The notes under the pieces are model-generated. The model saw only the letters and a list, made by a program, of their open reading frames with translations, did not search any database and had not been told where the DNA came from. A DNA stretch of 64,000 nucleotides from Anaeramoeba flamelloides (taxonomy: Eukaryota; Metamonada; Anaeramoebidae). The DNA is taken from the NCBI GenBank assembly GCA_027625915.1, contig JANTQA010000060.1, forward strand, positions 4,774,001 to 4,838,000, given 5' to 3'. The position numbers were made by a program, and so were the translations under genes. Below, piece by piece: positions 23,347 to 35,770 of this stretch; position 1 is the stretch's first letter, and the number at the start of each line of letters is the position of its first letter.

Positions 23347-26300
23347 ATGAGTAACTTTTTTTTACAAAATGCCTTTTGAATCCACACAACTTTCTTATTT
23401 TATTCTCACAACATATCTAAAAAACAAATAGAGAAAACAAGAGCAAATTTTGAATTCGGAAAAGTAATTGGAAGGGGAAGATACGGTGAAGTACGTCAGG
23501 TCACAGAGAAAAAGACTGGCGAGCACTATGCAATCAAGATCCTTAAAAAAGAACAAGTCACACTTTTGAAACAAGAAATGCATGTTAAAAATGAAAAAGC
23601 AATCCTGAATAAACTTGATCATCCACATATTGTTAAACTTTTTGAAACATTTCAGGACAACGAAAGTCTCTGTAAGCAATAATTTTGTCAGTTTACAAAG
23701 ATACCAAATTCTTTTTTTTTCCTTTCTTTGAAGATGCCACATTAATTTTTGGCTTTTCTTTTCAAAGTGAAAATCAAAAAAACATTTAAACAAAAAGAAA
23801 AGAGAATAACTTTGTCAATTGTTTTCAAAAAGTGTTTAAGAAAAGTTTTATATCGGTGGTGTTTTCAAAGTATCTAATTCGCCTGTTCAAAGCAGTTTGG
23901 ATAACACTTTCGAAAACTTTTGGTAAGCACTTTTTCAAACAACCGTCAAAGAAACCTTCGAAAATTAATTCTTTTCAATTAAAATAACAAAATCAAAAAC
24001 AACCCTTCAAGACTTGTTTCAAAATAATGAAAAAAAAACAGCCTTGAACACTTCCTCTATCAAATAGACATGTCAAATTTCCAAAAAAAATTCTTGATTT
24101 TTTTTTTCAAATTTTGTCAACCAAAATATGTTGTTCCTTTGGCTCAACTAACATAAATTTTCTTTATTTGAACTAATTCACATCTTCTCTGTTTTGCATA
24201 AAATAGATTTTGTAATGGAGCTGTGTCCTAAAGGAGAACTTCTTGATGTAATAGCAAAATTAGGATCACTAGATTATGAGCCAACAAGGTTTCTCATTGC
24301 ACAACTCATTTTGGTCCTTGAGTACCTTTATTCCCAATCAATTGTTCACCGAGACATCAAACCAGAAAATATTTTGTACACACAGTCGGGCCATATTAAA
24401 CTTTGTGATTTTGGGACAGCCAAAACTATTGAGGAGAAGGAAACCAAAAAAGGTAAATTATTTTTCTTTTAAATTTTATTTATTCTTAATCGGTATAAAT
24501 AACACCAAGAAAGACTCCTTACTCCCAAAGTAGGTTTTAAGCAAGATACAAATAGGACTAAAGATCTTTCAACAAATTTGAAAAAAGAATTTTCAAGACC
24601 ACAAGAGATTAGACATGAGAAATTTTTTTCATACTTTTTCACAGACCAAAAAATCATCATTTTTGAAATAAATTTGGCTTTTTGATTTAAAATGCTTTGA
24701 GTCAACCTTATTTTTTTTTGTGAGTTTATTAATAAAACACTTTTTGGGTGTATAAATCCGTACCTTTTTTATGATGTTCCTTGAATATAAATTTATTTTT
24801 TAAAATTGTTGTTTTTCGAAATAATTTGCAAAAATTTTCAATTCATTTTCCTATTTTTTTTTTTTTTTCTTTTACGAATCGAGTTTTTTTCAAGGAAATA
24901 GTTTGTAATTTGTGATCTGTTTTGTATTAGATTTTTTTTTGGACAAATTTTGAAAATTAAATATTTTGGACTGTTTAAGAAACAATACGTCCAAAAAAGT
25001 TGAATTTGTGTTTCAAAATAAAAAGAGTGTTTCTTTTTTATAGAAAACCGAAACATTTGTTGATCAAAGAAACCAACAAAAAACAATAAGTAAATACCAT
25101 GTTTGTTTCTTAAAGTTCTATTATTAACGAAAAATTCTTAAAATGAAGGATCAAATTTAAAAATTTATCTTAAGGGACCAGTAAACATAAAAAATCTTCA
25201 AGTAAATTCAATAGCAAATTCAAAAAAATTATACCGTATCTTGAAATTGAATAATAAAGTAAAAATCTGATAACTACAAGACATGGCTTACTTTTAATAC
25301 TATTTTCAGAAATGAATTATTGTTTTTAAAAGTTTGATCCATTTTTCCCATTTTTGAAAAGTTCAAAATTCAACATATTTCCAAATTATTTAAAAAAAAT
25401 TATTTTCTTTGAAAGAAGAATGAAATCTTATGGCCTGTAAAGGAAGTGTACAGAAATAAACTTTAGAAATGACCACTAAGTTCTAAAATAACTAAGTTTA
25501 AAAAATCTACTTAATCTCAAAAAAAATACAATAATTATTTTAAACTTGTAAAAAATATAATTTTTTGATTCAAAGAACAGACCAAATCTATTTTTTCTAG
25601 GGATTGAATGAAAAAATATGAGAAAAAGAACCAAAGAATCGAATTAAAAATTCTCCCGAAATACTTTTTTAAAACCTGGAAAATTCAACTTATTATCTAA
25701 AGAAATACTTTTTAATTTGATTATTTATAATCAATAATTATAAACCCCAATCTTAATTATTTCAGCAAGTCATTAACAACCCAATGATTAAATTTATCAA
25801 ATAGTTTTTCATTTATTTCTCAATTTTTTCAAGATTTTGCAACAAATAAAACAATTCAAATGCATATATCTAATAATAAAAAAAATAATAGATATTATCA
25901 AATACCTGATTTTAATACAACAGTTCCTTGTTTATACTCTTGATATTTGAAAAAGTATATTGATAAGTCTTTTAAATTTCAAGAAATTGAATAAATATTT
26001 CTGAATAAAATAAATGTTCAAATTTTTTAGATCTTCAAGGATACAATATTTGATTTATTTTTGATGTATTTTTAAAATAATATTAAAGACACAACGTTAC
26101 TTGTTCATAAAGACTCTCAAAAATTACTAAAAGTGATATTTCTTCAAAAATAAATTTTTTTGCAAATTTTTATTTTTCGAATAAAGATCCAAAAACCCAA
26201 CAAAAAAGGATCAGATCTTTTAACTGAAAATTCCATTGGAAAAATGAAATCTTTTAAAAATGATTATTCATTTCTCTAAAGTGGACAAACGAAGTTTCTT

Positions 26301-29300
26301 ATTGGTCTTAATTGTATCCTTATGTAAATAATTACTCTATTACCTTTGGGAAAAAAAATAAATAAGAGTTACTATTCCCTTAAAAAATCAAGTATATTTT
26401 TGGTAAAGAAAAAAAAATTAAAAAAATTTCATTAAAAAGGAGGAAATTTACGAAAAATTTTTAACAAATTTCATTCACCATTTAAAATTTACTAAAAACT
26501 TTAAGGAGTATATACCTTCAAATTTGATTTGAACTTAGATCTACAATTGGTTAGTGAATTAGATGTTACATTGTAACAAGAAGAAAAAAAGCACAGGTTT
26601 TATTTTGAAACATTAGTTTTAGGCACTTCATACGGTGTTTTTTACTTCTATGGTTAATATTTCATGCATTTTTTGGCTTTGGGGATGTGTTTTTTTGATC
26701 ACTATAATATTCAGAGGTTGATAAAAAAAAAAAAGAAAAGTCTCACCACATCAAAAAGAATTAAGAAAATCGGTTTATGGTAAATCTAATTAAGATTACT
26801 TGATTTTAATTTTGCAAAGAATAAATTCAAAATATATAACTTTTTCATTTTAGAAATTGTTTTATCAATAATAAAGTTTAAATCAAATCCAAATAACGAA
26901 TTTTTTGAATGGCTTCTATCTTTGGGGGGGCATAAAAAATAAAAAAATAATAAATACCAGTTAATGGGGCAAAATGGACTCAGTGAAAAAAAAGATGAGA
27001 AAATTCAAAGTGGCAATTTCAATATGTCTTCAACATAAAATGGTAAATATGAAATACCTAGAATATTTTTTTAATCTCTTCTCAAATTATAATCCCTCCA
27101 TATTCAAAATCAAAGGGAAATTGCATGGGAATTTTTCATTCGTATTTCTGAGAAAATTTAACAGAATCCATTACTAAATTAACTTAAATTTACAGTTTGC
27201 TAAATAACACATGTTGATGTAAATGAATATTTTTTCCAAACTTTTACTGGATTTTTTCAAAAAAGTGTTTTTAACTGTTGTTTTCCATCTTTTTTGATAT
27301 TGTTTTCAATTTTTGTCTGTTGTTGAAATGAAAAGTTTTTCAAGAGTGTGTTTATTTTAAACAAGGTTGTATGTTTTGACAATAATATGGTCATTCTCAA
27401 AGTCATAAAAGAAATTATTTATTAAAATTTTTCAAAGAAATATTATTTCTTCTAATTGTAAGAAAAATTGAAAGATCTTGATATAATCAATGAAAATTGA
27501 TCTTTTTAGGAGATTTAATTTGCTCTCATTATGAAAATTGTTGAAAAGAAATTGATTTAGAAATAATTTGACCATTCAGCAGGTTCTTGTCAAATTTTAT
27601 CAGATATTTTATCTGATAATTAACTTTTGATTCAAATTAAAATATTACTTTATTGAGGATTCTTATCTCATCTAATATAGGCAAAAAAAAAAAAAAAGAA
27701 CCAAACAAATAAATAAATTCCACCAATTATAAGATATAATCTGAAGATGATTGACTAAAGGAAAAAAGCTAGATGAAATCAAATTCTTTTTTCATTTCAA
27801 TTTCAAAAAAAATTAAAAAATCAATATCGTTTTTGCTCATCTGGAGATACATGCAAAAAAGTTTTTAAGAAACTCTTTTAATCCTTTTTATTTTTTTTTT
27901 TTTTTGTATTTATTCAAATTGAAAGATTTGGTTGTTGTGGATTTTGGTGTTGATTTGTTTAAATTTGATTGAATTAGATCTCTTTTATGAGGATATTGAT
28001 CTTGGAAATTGTCGAAAAGCAGTTTAATTATATGATTTATTGTAAATATTGTTTGATTTGAAAGTATAGTTATACTGAACTGTATTTTTCATTAAACACA
28101 AAATAAAAACCAAAAGCCACAGTTAAAGAAAAAAAGAAAACGTTTTTTTAAAAAAAAACAACAGTTATTTACAGAAACTATAAATATAATTTTCAAAAAC
28201 ACAATTTCTAAGTATAATCTGTAAATGTATTTAAAACTTTAATATTTATAACTACTATTCTTAAATCAATACAATTATTTTTCAATAATATGAATAAATC
28301 ATTTTTTTGATAAACTAATCAAATTATCTCAAAAAAAGAAAAATAATCTTTATATTAATATTCCTTACAGCAATGGCTTGTTATTGTATAATTATGATGA
28401 AAATAGTCATAAAAAGGTAATAAAAACTTTTTGTAATGTAAGGAATCAAAGGAATTTAATCGGTTTTCTTTTTTTCTGAGAAAATGGAAAAAAAAATTTG
28501 ATCTCACTAAAAAAAAATATTCTTTTCTAGTTTTGTAGTAGATCAGAATTTTTTGGCACTTTGCATCTATAAAATTTTTAAGTAGAGAATATCACCAATA
28601 AAATATTTTAAAATTTTGCCCTATTGTCGTAGAATACTCATATCTTAACAAAAATTGATAAGTTGTATCCAAAATATATTAAAAAAAAAAATAAATTTTA
28701 ATTAATAAAAAACCTCTTTATTTTCTATTAAAATATTACCTTAGTTTAACAAGTTGTATTTATTTAATTATTAAATCCATATTGTAGTTAACAGAGTTTT
28801 AAAAAATAAAGAATTTTGAGAGGATTTTTTCTCTCTTTTTTTATTCCTTTAGATACTTTTTAATAAATTATAAAATTCCAAATCTTATCATATTGATTTT
28901 GCCTTTTACACTTGTGAGCATTTAAAGAATTATTTAAATTCCTCAAGATTGTTTTTTTTTTATTATTTTTTCGGAAAGATGAATGAAAATTTTGTTCATA
29001 TTATTTTTCAATCAACAGTATGTATTGAATGTTTTGAATTTGAACAAATTGAAAAATTTTATCTCGTAGTAAAAATCCTGAATATATTTTTAAATGAATC
29101 AATAAAAAAAAATTATCAACTTCATTTTTTTTAACTAAAATTTCTGATCAAAGATCAAAAATCAAAAATAATAATTTTTATTATTTTATATTAACAATTT
29201 TGAAATTTAAAAAAAAAAATAACACAAAAAATTGAAAAAAAAAATTAAATAAAAAAATAACAAATAAAAACTAAAAGTCTCATCAAAAACATACAAAACT

Positions 29301-31395
29301 TCTGAAGGGTACGTTTCGCCAGAAACATTAAAGGACAATGTCGCAATGCCAGAAACAGATTTATGGTCTTTAGGGTGCTTGATTTATCATATGTTTTATG
29401 GGAAGCCCCCATTTCGATCGAGCAATGAATTTAAAGTTTTCCAAAAGGTATTAAAAAGAGAATTCAGATTCCCAAAAAAATTCCCAGAGCAGGCACGTGA
29501 CTTGGTTGATAAGTTGTTAGTGATTAATCCAGAGGAAAGAATTGGTGCCAATGGCGATTTTGAAAGTTTAAAAAGTCATCCATTTTTTGATGGAATTGAT
29601 TTTGACAACTTGTTAGAAGTCGAAACACCTTTTTTACAGGCTTATCCACCAACTTACGATTCCACGCAAAAGAAAAAGTTTAAAAAGGAAAGGAAAGGCA
29701 ATGATAAATATAGTGGGGGTAAAAGAGAAGAAGAGAAGAAGAGAAGACAAAAACAAATTTTAAGGGAGGAAGAAGTATATAAAGGAATCGACCCAAAAAG
29801 GGTAGATCTATTAAAAGAGCAAAAAAAGCGATCCAAATGGGCTAACTTTTTAGAAATTAACGAATTAATTATCGAAATGGGGTTGGTTTATAAAAAGAAA
29901 GGGTTGTTCCCAAGGAAAAGACAATTTTTACTGACAGATAAACCTAGATTCCTGTATATGGATCCTAAAAAGGGTATCAAAAAGGGTGAAATCACTTGGA
30001 GTGACGAAATAAAGATCGTGATTGTCAATAAAAAAAAATTTAATATCGTGACAGTAAGTTCAGTTTTTCAATTCTTTTATTTTGGAATTTTCTTTTTTAT
30101 TTGACTTGGAAATATTAATGTATTTCCAAAAAAATGGGGAATTTTTTGTTATATTTGTATTTAATATTCTCTTGGGGGGGGGGGGGGGGGGGGGGGTATT
30201 ATTATTGGTTAAATTTGAAAAATATATAATTAAGAGGGGTGTTAATATTGGCTGAATCAGAACTATTGTTTGTATTCATTTCAGAATATGTTTATCATAA
30301 TATTCCCAAAAAATGAAATAAATTTACTCAATTTTTTTGGAGAAAATTAAGACAGATAAAATTTAATAAAAAAATAGGTAATATTATAAGAATCCAAACA
30401 ATTTTTTAAACAATAAAATACAGTTTTAAGTTTTCAATTAAAGGAAATTGCAATTCTTTCTTTAAAAATTCTTTCGTCATCAAAATTACATGTGTTTTTT
30501 TAAAAATTTTACTATTTACAAAATATAACAATGATTTTAATCTTTTCAAAATGGAATCTATTGATATTAAGTCAATTTTCTAACATATCACCAAATACTT
30601 TGTTATTTTTTATTATTATTCAAAGATTAATTAAAATATATTTTAATTGTTTTTATTCAAAGACCCATAGAATCGTCGCATGAAGAATATATATATATAT
30701 AAAAAAACTCTGTTTCAGTCAAAGGGTACCAACGTTTTTTTCAAATATCAATTATTTTATATAATTGACCTTTGAAGAACAAATAAGAAATAACCAGAAT
30801 AATACACATCAAAGAATTGTTGATATATGTCTGAAAGAAAACTGGTTAATCAATAAATTTTCTTAAAAATTGAAAAACTCAAATTCTTAGGGTGCTATTA
30901 AGAAAAACAACAATGTTCGTTTTGATCTTTTACTGGTATTTGAATAATAAATATGAAATATTTTTCACTTCATTTTCCATGCTTTTCTTTTAGAAATCAA
31001 GTTCCCAAATGAAATGTGTTGAGATTTGTGTTCTCTATTTGAAAAAGGAAAAGAAAATGAAGTGGAAATTTTTCACATTTATTAAACAAATATCAAGATC
31101 AAAGATCGAATAGAATTGCAATAGAAATCAATATGATTTCTCAACAATCTTTACATGGTTTCAATAACCTTAGAATAACACATTTTTATCAAGTGTCTAT
31201 TGATCTTGCAATGAAAAAAAAATTTTGCAACTGAATGATGTTTTAAAAAAAAAATAGAAAAATAAAAATATGCAAAAATATGAAAAAATGATTTCAATTT
31301 TGAAAATTTCTAAAATAAAATTTTTCTTCTAATATCGATGCAAACCCTTTAAACACATGTATTTCACCCATTACAACTGGGCCCCTTTGACTGAA

Positions 31396-31446
<51 letters not shown>

Positions 31447-31777
31447 CATATTCAAAAGAAATGTTAAAAATAATTAATTGTCTGAATAAAACATTCTTGA
31501 TTCTAAATTCTCTTTTTTTTGAAAAAAAAAATATTTTTATTTTAAATAAATTAAAAATCAATATCCCTTTAATTTATCTAAATTCTTTTTCTTTTTTTTT
31601 TTTTAATAAATTTTATAAAAATAGAAAAAGCGTACATATTTTCTTGAGGATTTGACACAAAATCCTGGAAAATGGGAAAAGGCTATAGAAAAAATAAAAA
31701 ACTCGAAAATTAACAACAATGAAAACGAAAACGAAAACGAAAATGATAATGATAAAGAAATTCTTAAAGAAAATTAA
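23347..31777 (+). CDS. PDPK1: 3-phosphoinositide-dependent protein kinase 1 (PDK1) homologue
   Basis: PDK1 phosphorylates the activation loop of other AGC kinases at PI(3,4,5)P3 membranes. Exons: 23432-23671, 24207-24452, 29278-30053 and 31625-31777. A tiny first exon ATG-A (23347-23350) spliced over an 81-bp GTAACT...AAATAG intron would supply the start (MKKTRANFEFGKVIG). No in-frame ATG exists otherwise. Visible motifs are the glycine loop GRGRYGEV, YAIKILKKE, HRDIKPENIL, DFGTAK and YVSPE. The C-terminal PH domain is intact: WANFLEINELIIEMG, KKGLFPRKRQFLLTDKPRFL, KKGEITWSDEI and KRTYFLEDLTQNPGKWEKAI. The product of about 472 residues is shorter than the human protein (556), and it ends in an Asn/Glu/Asp tail. 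The activation-loop Ser of PDK1 is Thr here (TYKTSEGYVSPE). The family is secure and the first exon is tentative. Confidence 0.9.
24453..29277 (+). other. PDK1 giant intron (4.8 kb)
   Basis: The donor GTAAAT follows KETKK and the acceptor ...AAAAG precedes TCTCATCA. The one-plus-two phase gives Val. It splits the kinase domain between DFG and the activation loop. I see no hidden gene and no copy of the repeat families recognised elsewhere. A G7 run occurs near 26924. The remainder is AT-rich. Confidence 0.75.
30174..30196 (+). repeat. Homopolymer of 23 G
   Basis: Twenty-three consecutive G residues lie in PDK1 intron 3, in a background that is almost entirely A and T. On the sense strand this could form quadruplex structures. 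A 17-G run at 34066-34082 and a 9-G run at 41543-41551 are also on the plus strand. Confidence 0.95.
30713..31396 (+). mobile_element. Family-1 MITE, well-preserved copy in PDK1 intron 3
   Basis: The ends are TTTCAGTCAAAGGG and CCCCTTTGACTGAAA. It is nearly collinear with 20715-21403, including the nested palindromic segment (30946-31084). It is flanked on both sides by TA dinucleotide runs (about 30687-30700 and 31404-31442), which suggests insertion into or next to a TA microsatellite. Confidence 0.85.
31404..31442. repeat. (TA)n microsatellite
   Basis: About 19 uninterrupted TA units directly follow the right end of the family-1 element. Confidence 0.95.
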
Positions 31778-33458
31778 GAATAATTAGAATAGAATATGTG
31801 CACAAGTAAAAGTGATTGTTATAAGATTGAATTATAGTAAAATTTAAATTTGTTAGAGTATTTATTTATTTATTTATTTTTCTTATTCATTATTAATTAT
31901 TTGATATTTTAAATCTATAATTTTATTTTATTTCAAATAAAATATTCTTAAATACTTTTAAATTGCCTAGCAAAAATAATTTACCAAAACAATTTAATAA
32001 ATAAATTTTTTTTCTAATTTATTTTTGAGTCAAATTTGATAGTTTCTACAAAGTTTTTTTATCTTTTATTTCAATTCAACAAAGTTTTTTAATATTTTTT
32101 TTTATTATTATTATTTCTGATTAAGAAATTTTTCTTAGAAATGGTACTTTTAAATTTTATTTTTAAAAAAATGTTATGTCTGATAATTTTTGGAGAGAGT
32201 TAGTTCCAACATAATTGGGTGCAATAATTATAAAATATTTTTTTTTTTTTTTTTGAGGTGATTGTAAATAACTACAATTTCAAATATTTGACTATGGTTA
32301 TATTAATTATGATTTTATTAGATGTTTTTAACTGCAATTTCGGTATTTTTTTTTATTTCTAATTTCAAGTAATCGACATCATAAATAATAGTTGAATCTA
32401 TGTGAATATTAAAAATTTAAAGAGAAATGTTGATCAATAACTTAATAAATAAAAAATAAATTCCAATGAGAATAAATGGAAACGGTTTTTGCTTATTGTG
32501 AAAACATAATTAAAAGTTGATTAATTTGGAATTAAATGAAGAGTTACTGTTTGAAATTTGAATTTCATAGGGTTAAAAAAGTTTGGGTACTCATATTGTG
32601 ATGATAAGAGATAGATCTAAAATATATTTGTTTCGAAAAAATGAAATACCTTGTAATAAACTAATTTTTTAAAAATAATAGAATGTATTTTTTTTGTTCT
32701 AGGAATAATTTTTTGGAAAATTGGCAGAACTATTTCAAATGCTAAAATATAAAACGTTATATAGTTTAGAGTAAGAATTGAAAAAAGTATTTAATTGCTT
32801 TTTTTGAATTGAAATTTTTGTAAAACAAATTAAATCTTTAATCAGCATATGGGATTTGTTACACATGATAATTAATGAGATTTACTTTTTGAGATTTGAT
32901 GTTACCAATTGGTTTTTAATAATTAGAAATAAACACTGCAAAAAACCCATTTTTAACTTGAATGTTTGATAATAATTAGATTCCTATATTTTTTGATTGA
33001 ATAAAAAAAAAAAAAAAGAGAAATTTAATTTCTCGATTCATATAAAAAATATTTTTTTTTTCATTTTGGTTTTTAAAATTATTTTGTTTTGGTGTTGTGT
33101 CACACTTGGTATTAAAAAAAGGAGTTATATTTGAAAAGTAAAAAAAGACAAATCGTTATTTCTTTTTTCACAAATAATACAATTATTTTCTTTATTTGAT
33201 CCGATTCCCCTTAAAAAGAGCGACTTTACTTATTTGTGCTGATTTTTTAATTTTTTTTTTTATTTTAGTTACAATAAAATACTTAAATGTTGAAAATATC
33301 TTTTCTTTTTTGTTTTTTTAATACTTAGGTGAAGAGTATGGGTGGTTTATTGAACAAAGATAAAGAATCAAGAGTTGGTTTTAACAATATTCTGATCAAA
33401 ATTTAGAGAGGTGTTTTCATCAAAAAAAATTTATTTGAAAAAAATATTCAATATATTA

Positions 33459-33653
33459 CAGTCAGTTCCACTTTTAAGAAAAAAACTTTGAACCAAATTT
33501 AAAGTACAAAAAAACCTCAAATTAAGGCACAAAATTCAAATTCTAGTAAAATAATTTGTTAAAAAAAAAAATTCCAAAAAATGTCCTTTAATTTGAGATT
33601 TTTTTGTGCATTAATTTTCTTGAAAGTTTGTGCCTTAAAAGTGAAACTGACTG
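33459..33653. mobile_element. 195-bp MITE flanked by TA
   Basis: The left terminus is CAGTCAGTTCCACTTTTAAG and the right terminus, inverted, is CAGTCAGTTTCACTTTTAAG. Pairing continues inwards through AAACTTT, ACAAAAAAACCTCAAATTAA and beyond, so the element is nearly a perfect hairpin. TA lies on each side (33457-33458 and 33654-33655), as expected for Tc1/mariner-type insertion. A related single end appears near 40690-40730. Confidence 0.85.
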
Positions 33654-34065
33654 TATTAAGATTTTTTATACATTTGTATAGGTGTTATTATTCTTCTTCT
33701 CATGGCATTATATTGGGCAGAAAACATAGCTAGTGGTTAAAAGGTTTTTTTGGTACATCTTCAATAAGAAAGAAAATTACTGTTTTTTCTTTTTAGTTAT
33801 TTAACTTGTAAAGGCAATTCACCACATTAAAAAAAATAACACATCTATTTTATATTCAAGTATATTTTTGAAATGGGTTATTATTAGTTTTAACATAAAA
33901 TTCGTTTCAGATTTTATTTTAAAAAAAAAAAAAAATGAAAAGAAAAATTTTTTTTTTCAACTACAAACAATCTAATTATGTTAATAAAAGTTTTTGCATT
34001 TCAAAACTTTCAAACACTTGAATAAAAATTTAAAACACTTGCAAACATTTTCGAAAGTTTTTTAC

Positions 34066-34082
34066 GGGGGGGGGGGGGGGGG
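34066..34082 (+). repeat. Homopolymer of 17 G
   Basis: Seventeen consecutive G residues lie in intergenic AT-rich DNA between PDK1 and the hydrolase. Confidence 0.95.
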
Positions 34083-35576
34083 TTGAAAAAGTCTGAAGAG
34101 GTTAAAAATCGAGAGTTTTTTTTTCAGGGTGAGTACAAACAGAATAATTTTTCATTTTTTAGGGGTTTGTATTTTATTATAATAATATTGAATATCATGA
34201 TTTATGAATTTTATAATTTTTCATGATAAAGTAAAAATAATCATGATTTTTTTTAATATTATCTCGGATTAATTGTTATTATCCTGATAATATAGTTTAT
34301 CATTAAATACTGTAATTTTTTCATTTGAAAATACCTTTTTTTTTTTAGGATTCTTAAAAACTATTAATGCTCGAAAAAAAAAAAGATTCCAATAATGTTT
34401 TTGAATAATAAAATGAATTATAATAGAATAAACTTTTAAAAATATCAAAAAAGGATGTTTTTTTGATCTAATTTTTTTTTAGTAATAGTAAATTATTAAT
34501 AAATTATCCAGTTTTATTATTTGTAATTCATAAATATACAATAAAAAGTCGAAATTTAGATAATTTATTTGCAAACTTATTTTTAATACATTTATGAAAT
34601 TCTACTCAATGTATTGTAAGAATTATTAAATTAAAGATCAATTAGTAATTGTAAATTATATTAGAATGTTATGTTATCATATCTGAAAAAATAATGTGAT
34701 CTGATCTAATTTGGAATTTGGACAAAATTGAAATTTTTCACTTCTTCCCACACACCAAATAGGTTATTTGTTTTAAAAATTATAATTCTTTTTTAGGTTT
34801 TTTCAGTGTTTTCTATTCATTAATATTTTTGAATATCGAAATTGCATCATGTTTTTTTTTGTTTTGGCAATTAAAATTTTGAAATTGAATTGTTAACATC
34901 ATGTTTAAATGTAAAAAATCACAGTTAAATAGAAAAAAATACCTGTTTAATTGTTTCCCCGCTTTAAACAGAATTTATTCCTACTAGTTGCTAACACGTC
35001 CTATTATAAATTATAAAATTGTATTTCGATCTTTAAAGAGATCAAAATGGGAATATTCAGAAAGTATCCGAAATGAAATCATATCTGTTGTGGTGTAAAA
35101 AACCTGTGTTGACAACCTCTAACCCTTAATAAAAATTTAACTTTTTTTTTTCTTTTTTTTTTTTTTCAGACTTTGGTATTGGAAGATAGGAAGATTCACA
35201 TAAATATACTTTTATTGGACTTAAATCGGAATTTATGGTTAGATCTTTGATTAATATAAATAGTTCAAAAATATTAACTTTTTTTGTTTCAAAAATCGAG
35301 TAATATTTTCCATTTTGTAGTGTTTTAAAATGATTTTTTAAAATTTGAAAAAATAATCTTTTGATCTTTGTTTTGTCAAAAAATTAGAGTTATTTGAGAA
35401 AAAAAATAAAACAAGGGAAAAAAAGATAAAAAACAGTTTTTAATTGTGGAGCATTAATAGAACCTGAAAGATGAAAAGTAAGATCTATTAACCGAAGAAA
35501 AAATCTAGGAATTAGAGACAAAATGTAAGGTTCAGTACAATAGTAGTTTTTGTAATACTATCTTTTTCTTTTAATC

Positions 35577-35770
35577 AGGGTTTTTTCTTTGATTGATCAA
35601 TTATTAATAATTTGTTGAAAAAATTAATTTTTTTGAGATCTCCAAAATAACTCCAAAAATTTTGATAATCAACTTATATATAAGTTGTGTTTTGTTGGTT
35701 CTATTGAAAATAATATAATGGATTATTAATTGAAGTTAATTTTTTCTTCTTTTTGTTTTCTTTTTCATTC
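35577..35770 (+). repeat. Family-4 dispersed repeat
   Basis: It begins TTTTTTCTTTGATTGATCAA and stays similar to 6864-7060 for about 190 bp. The termini and type are unknown. No inverted ends were identified. Confidence 0.5.

Noticed and set aside
23800-23970. Possible inverted repeat in PDK1 intron 1 (23672-24206)
   Set aside because: Pairing is weak and interrupted, with no defined ends.
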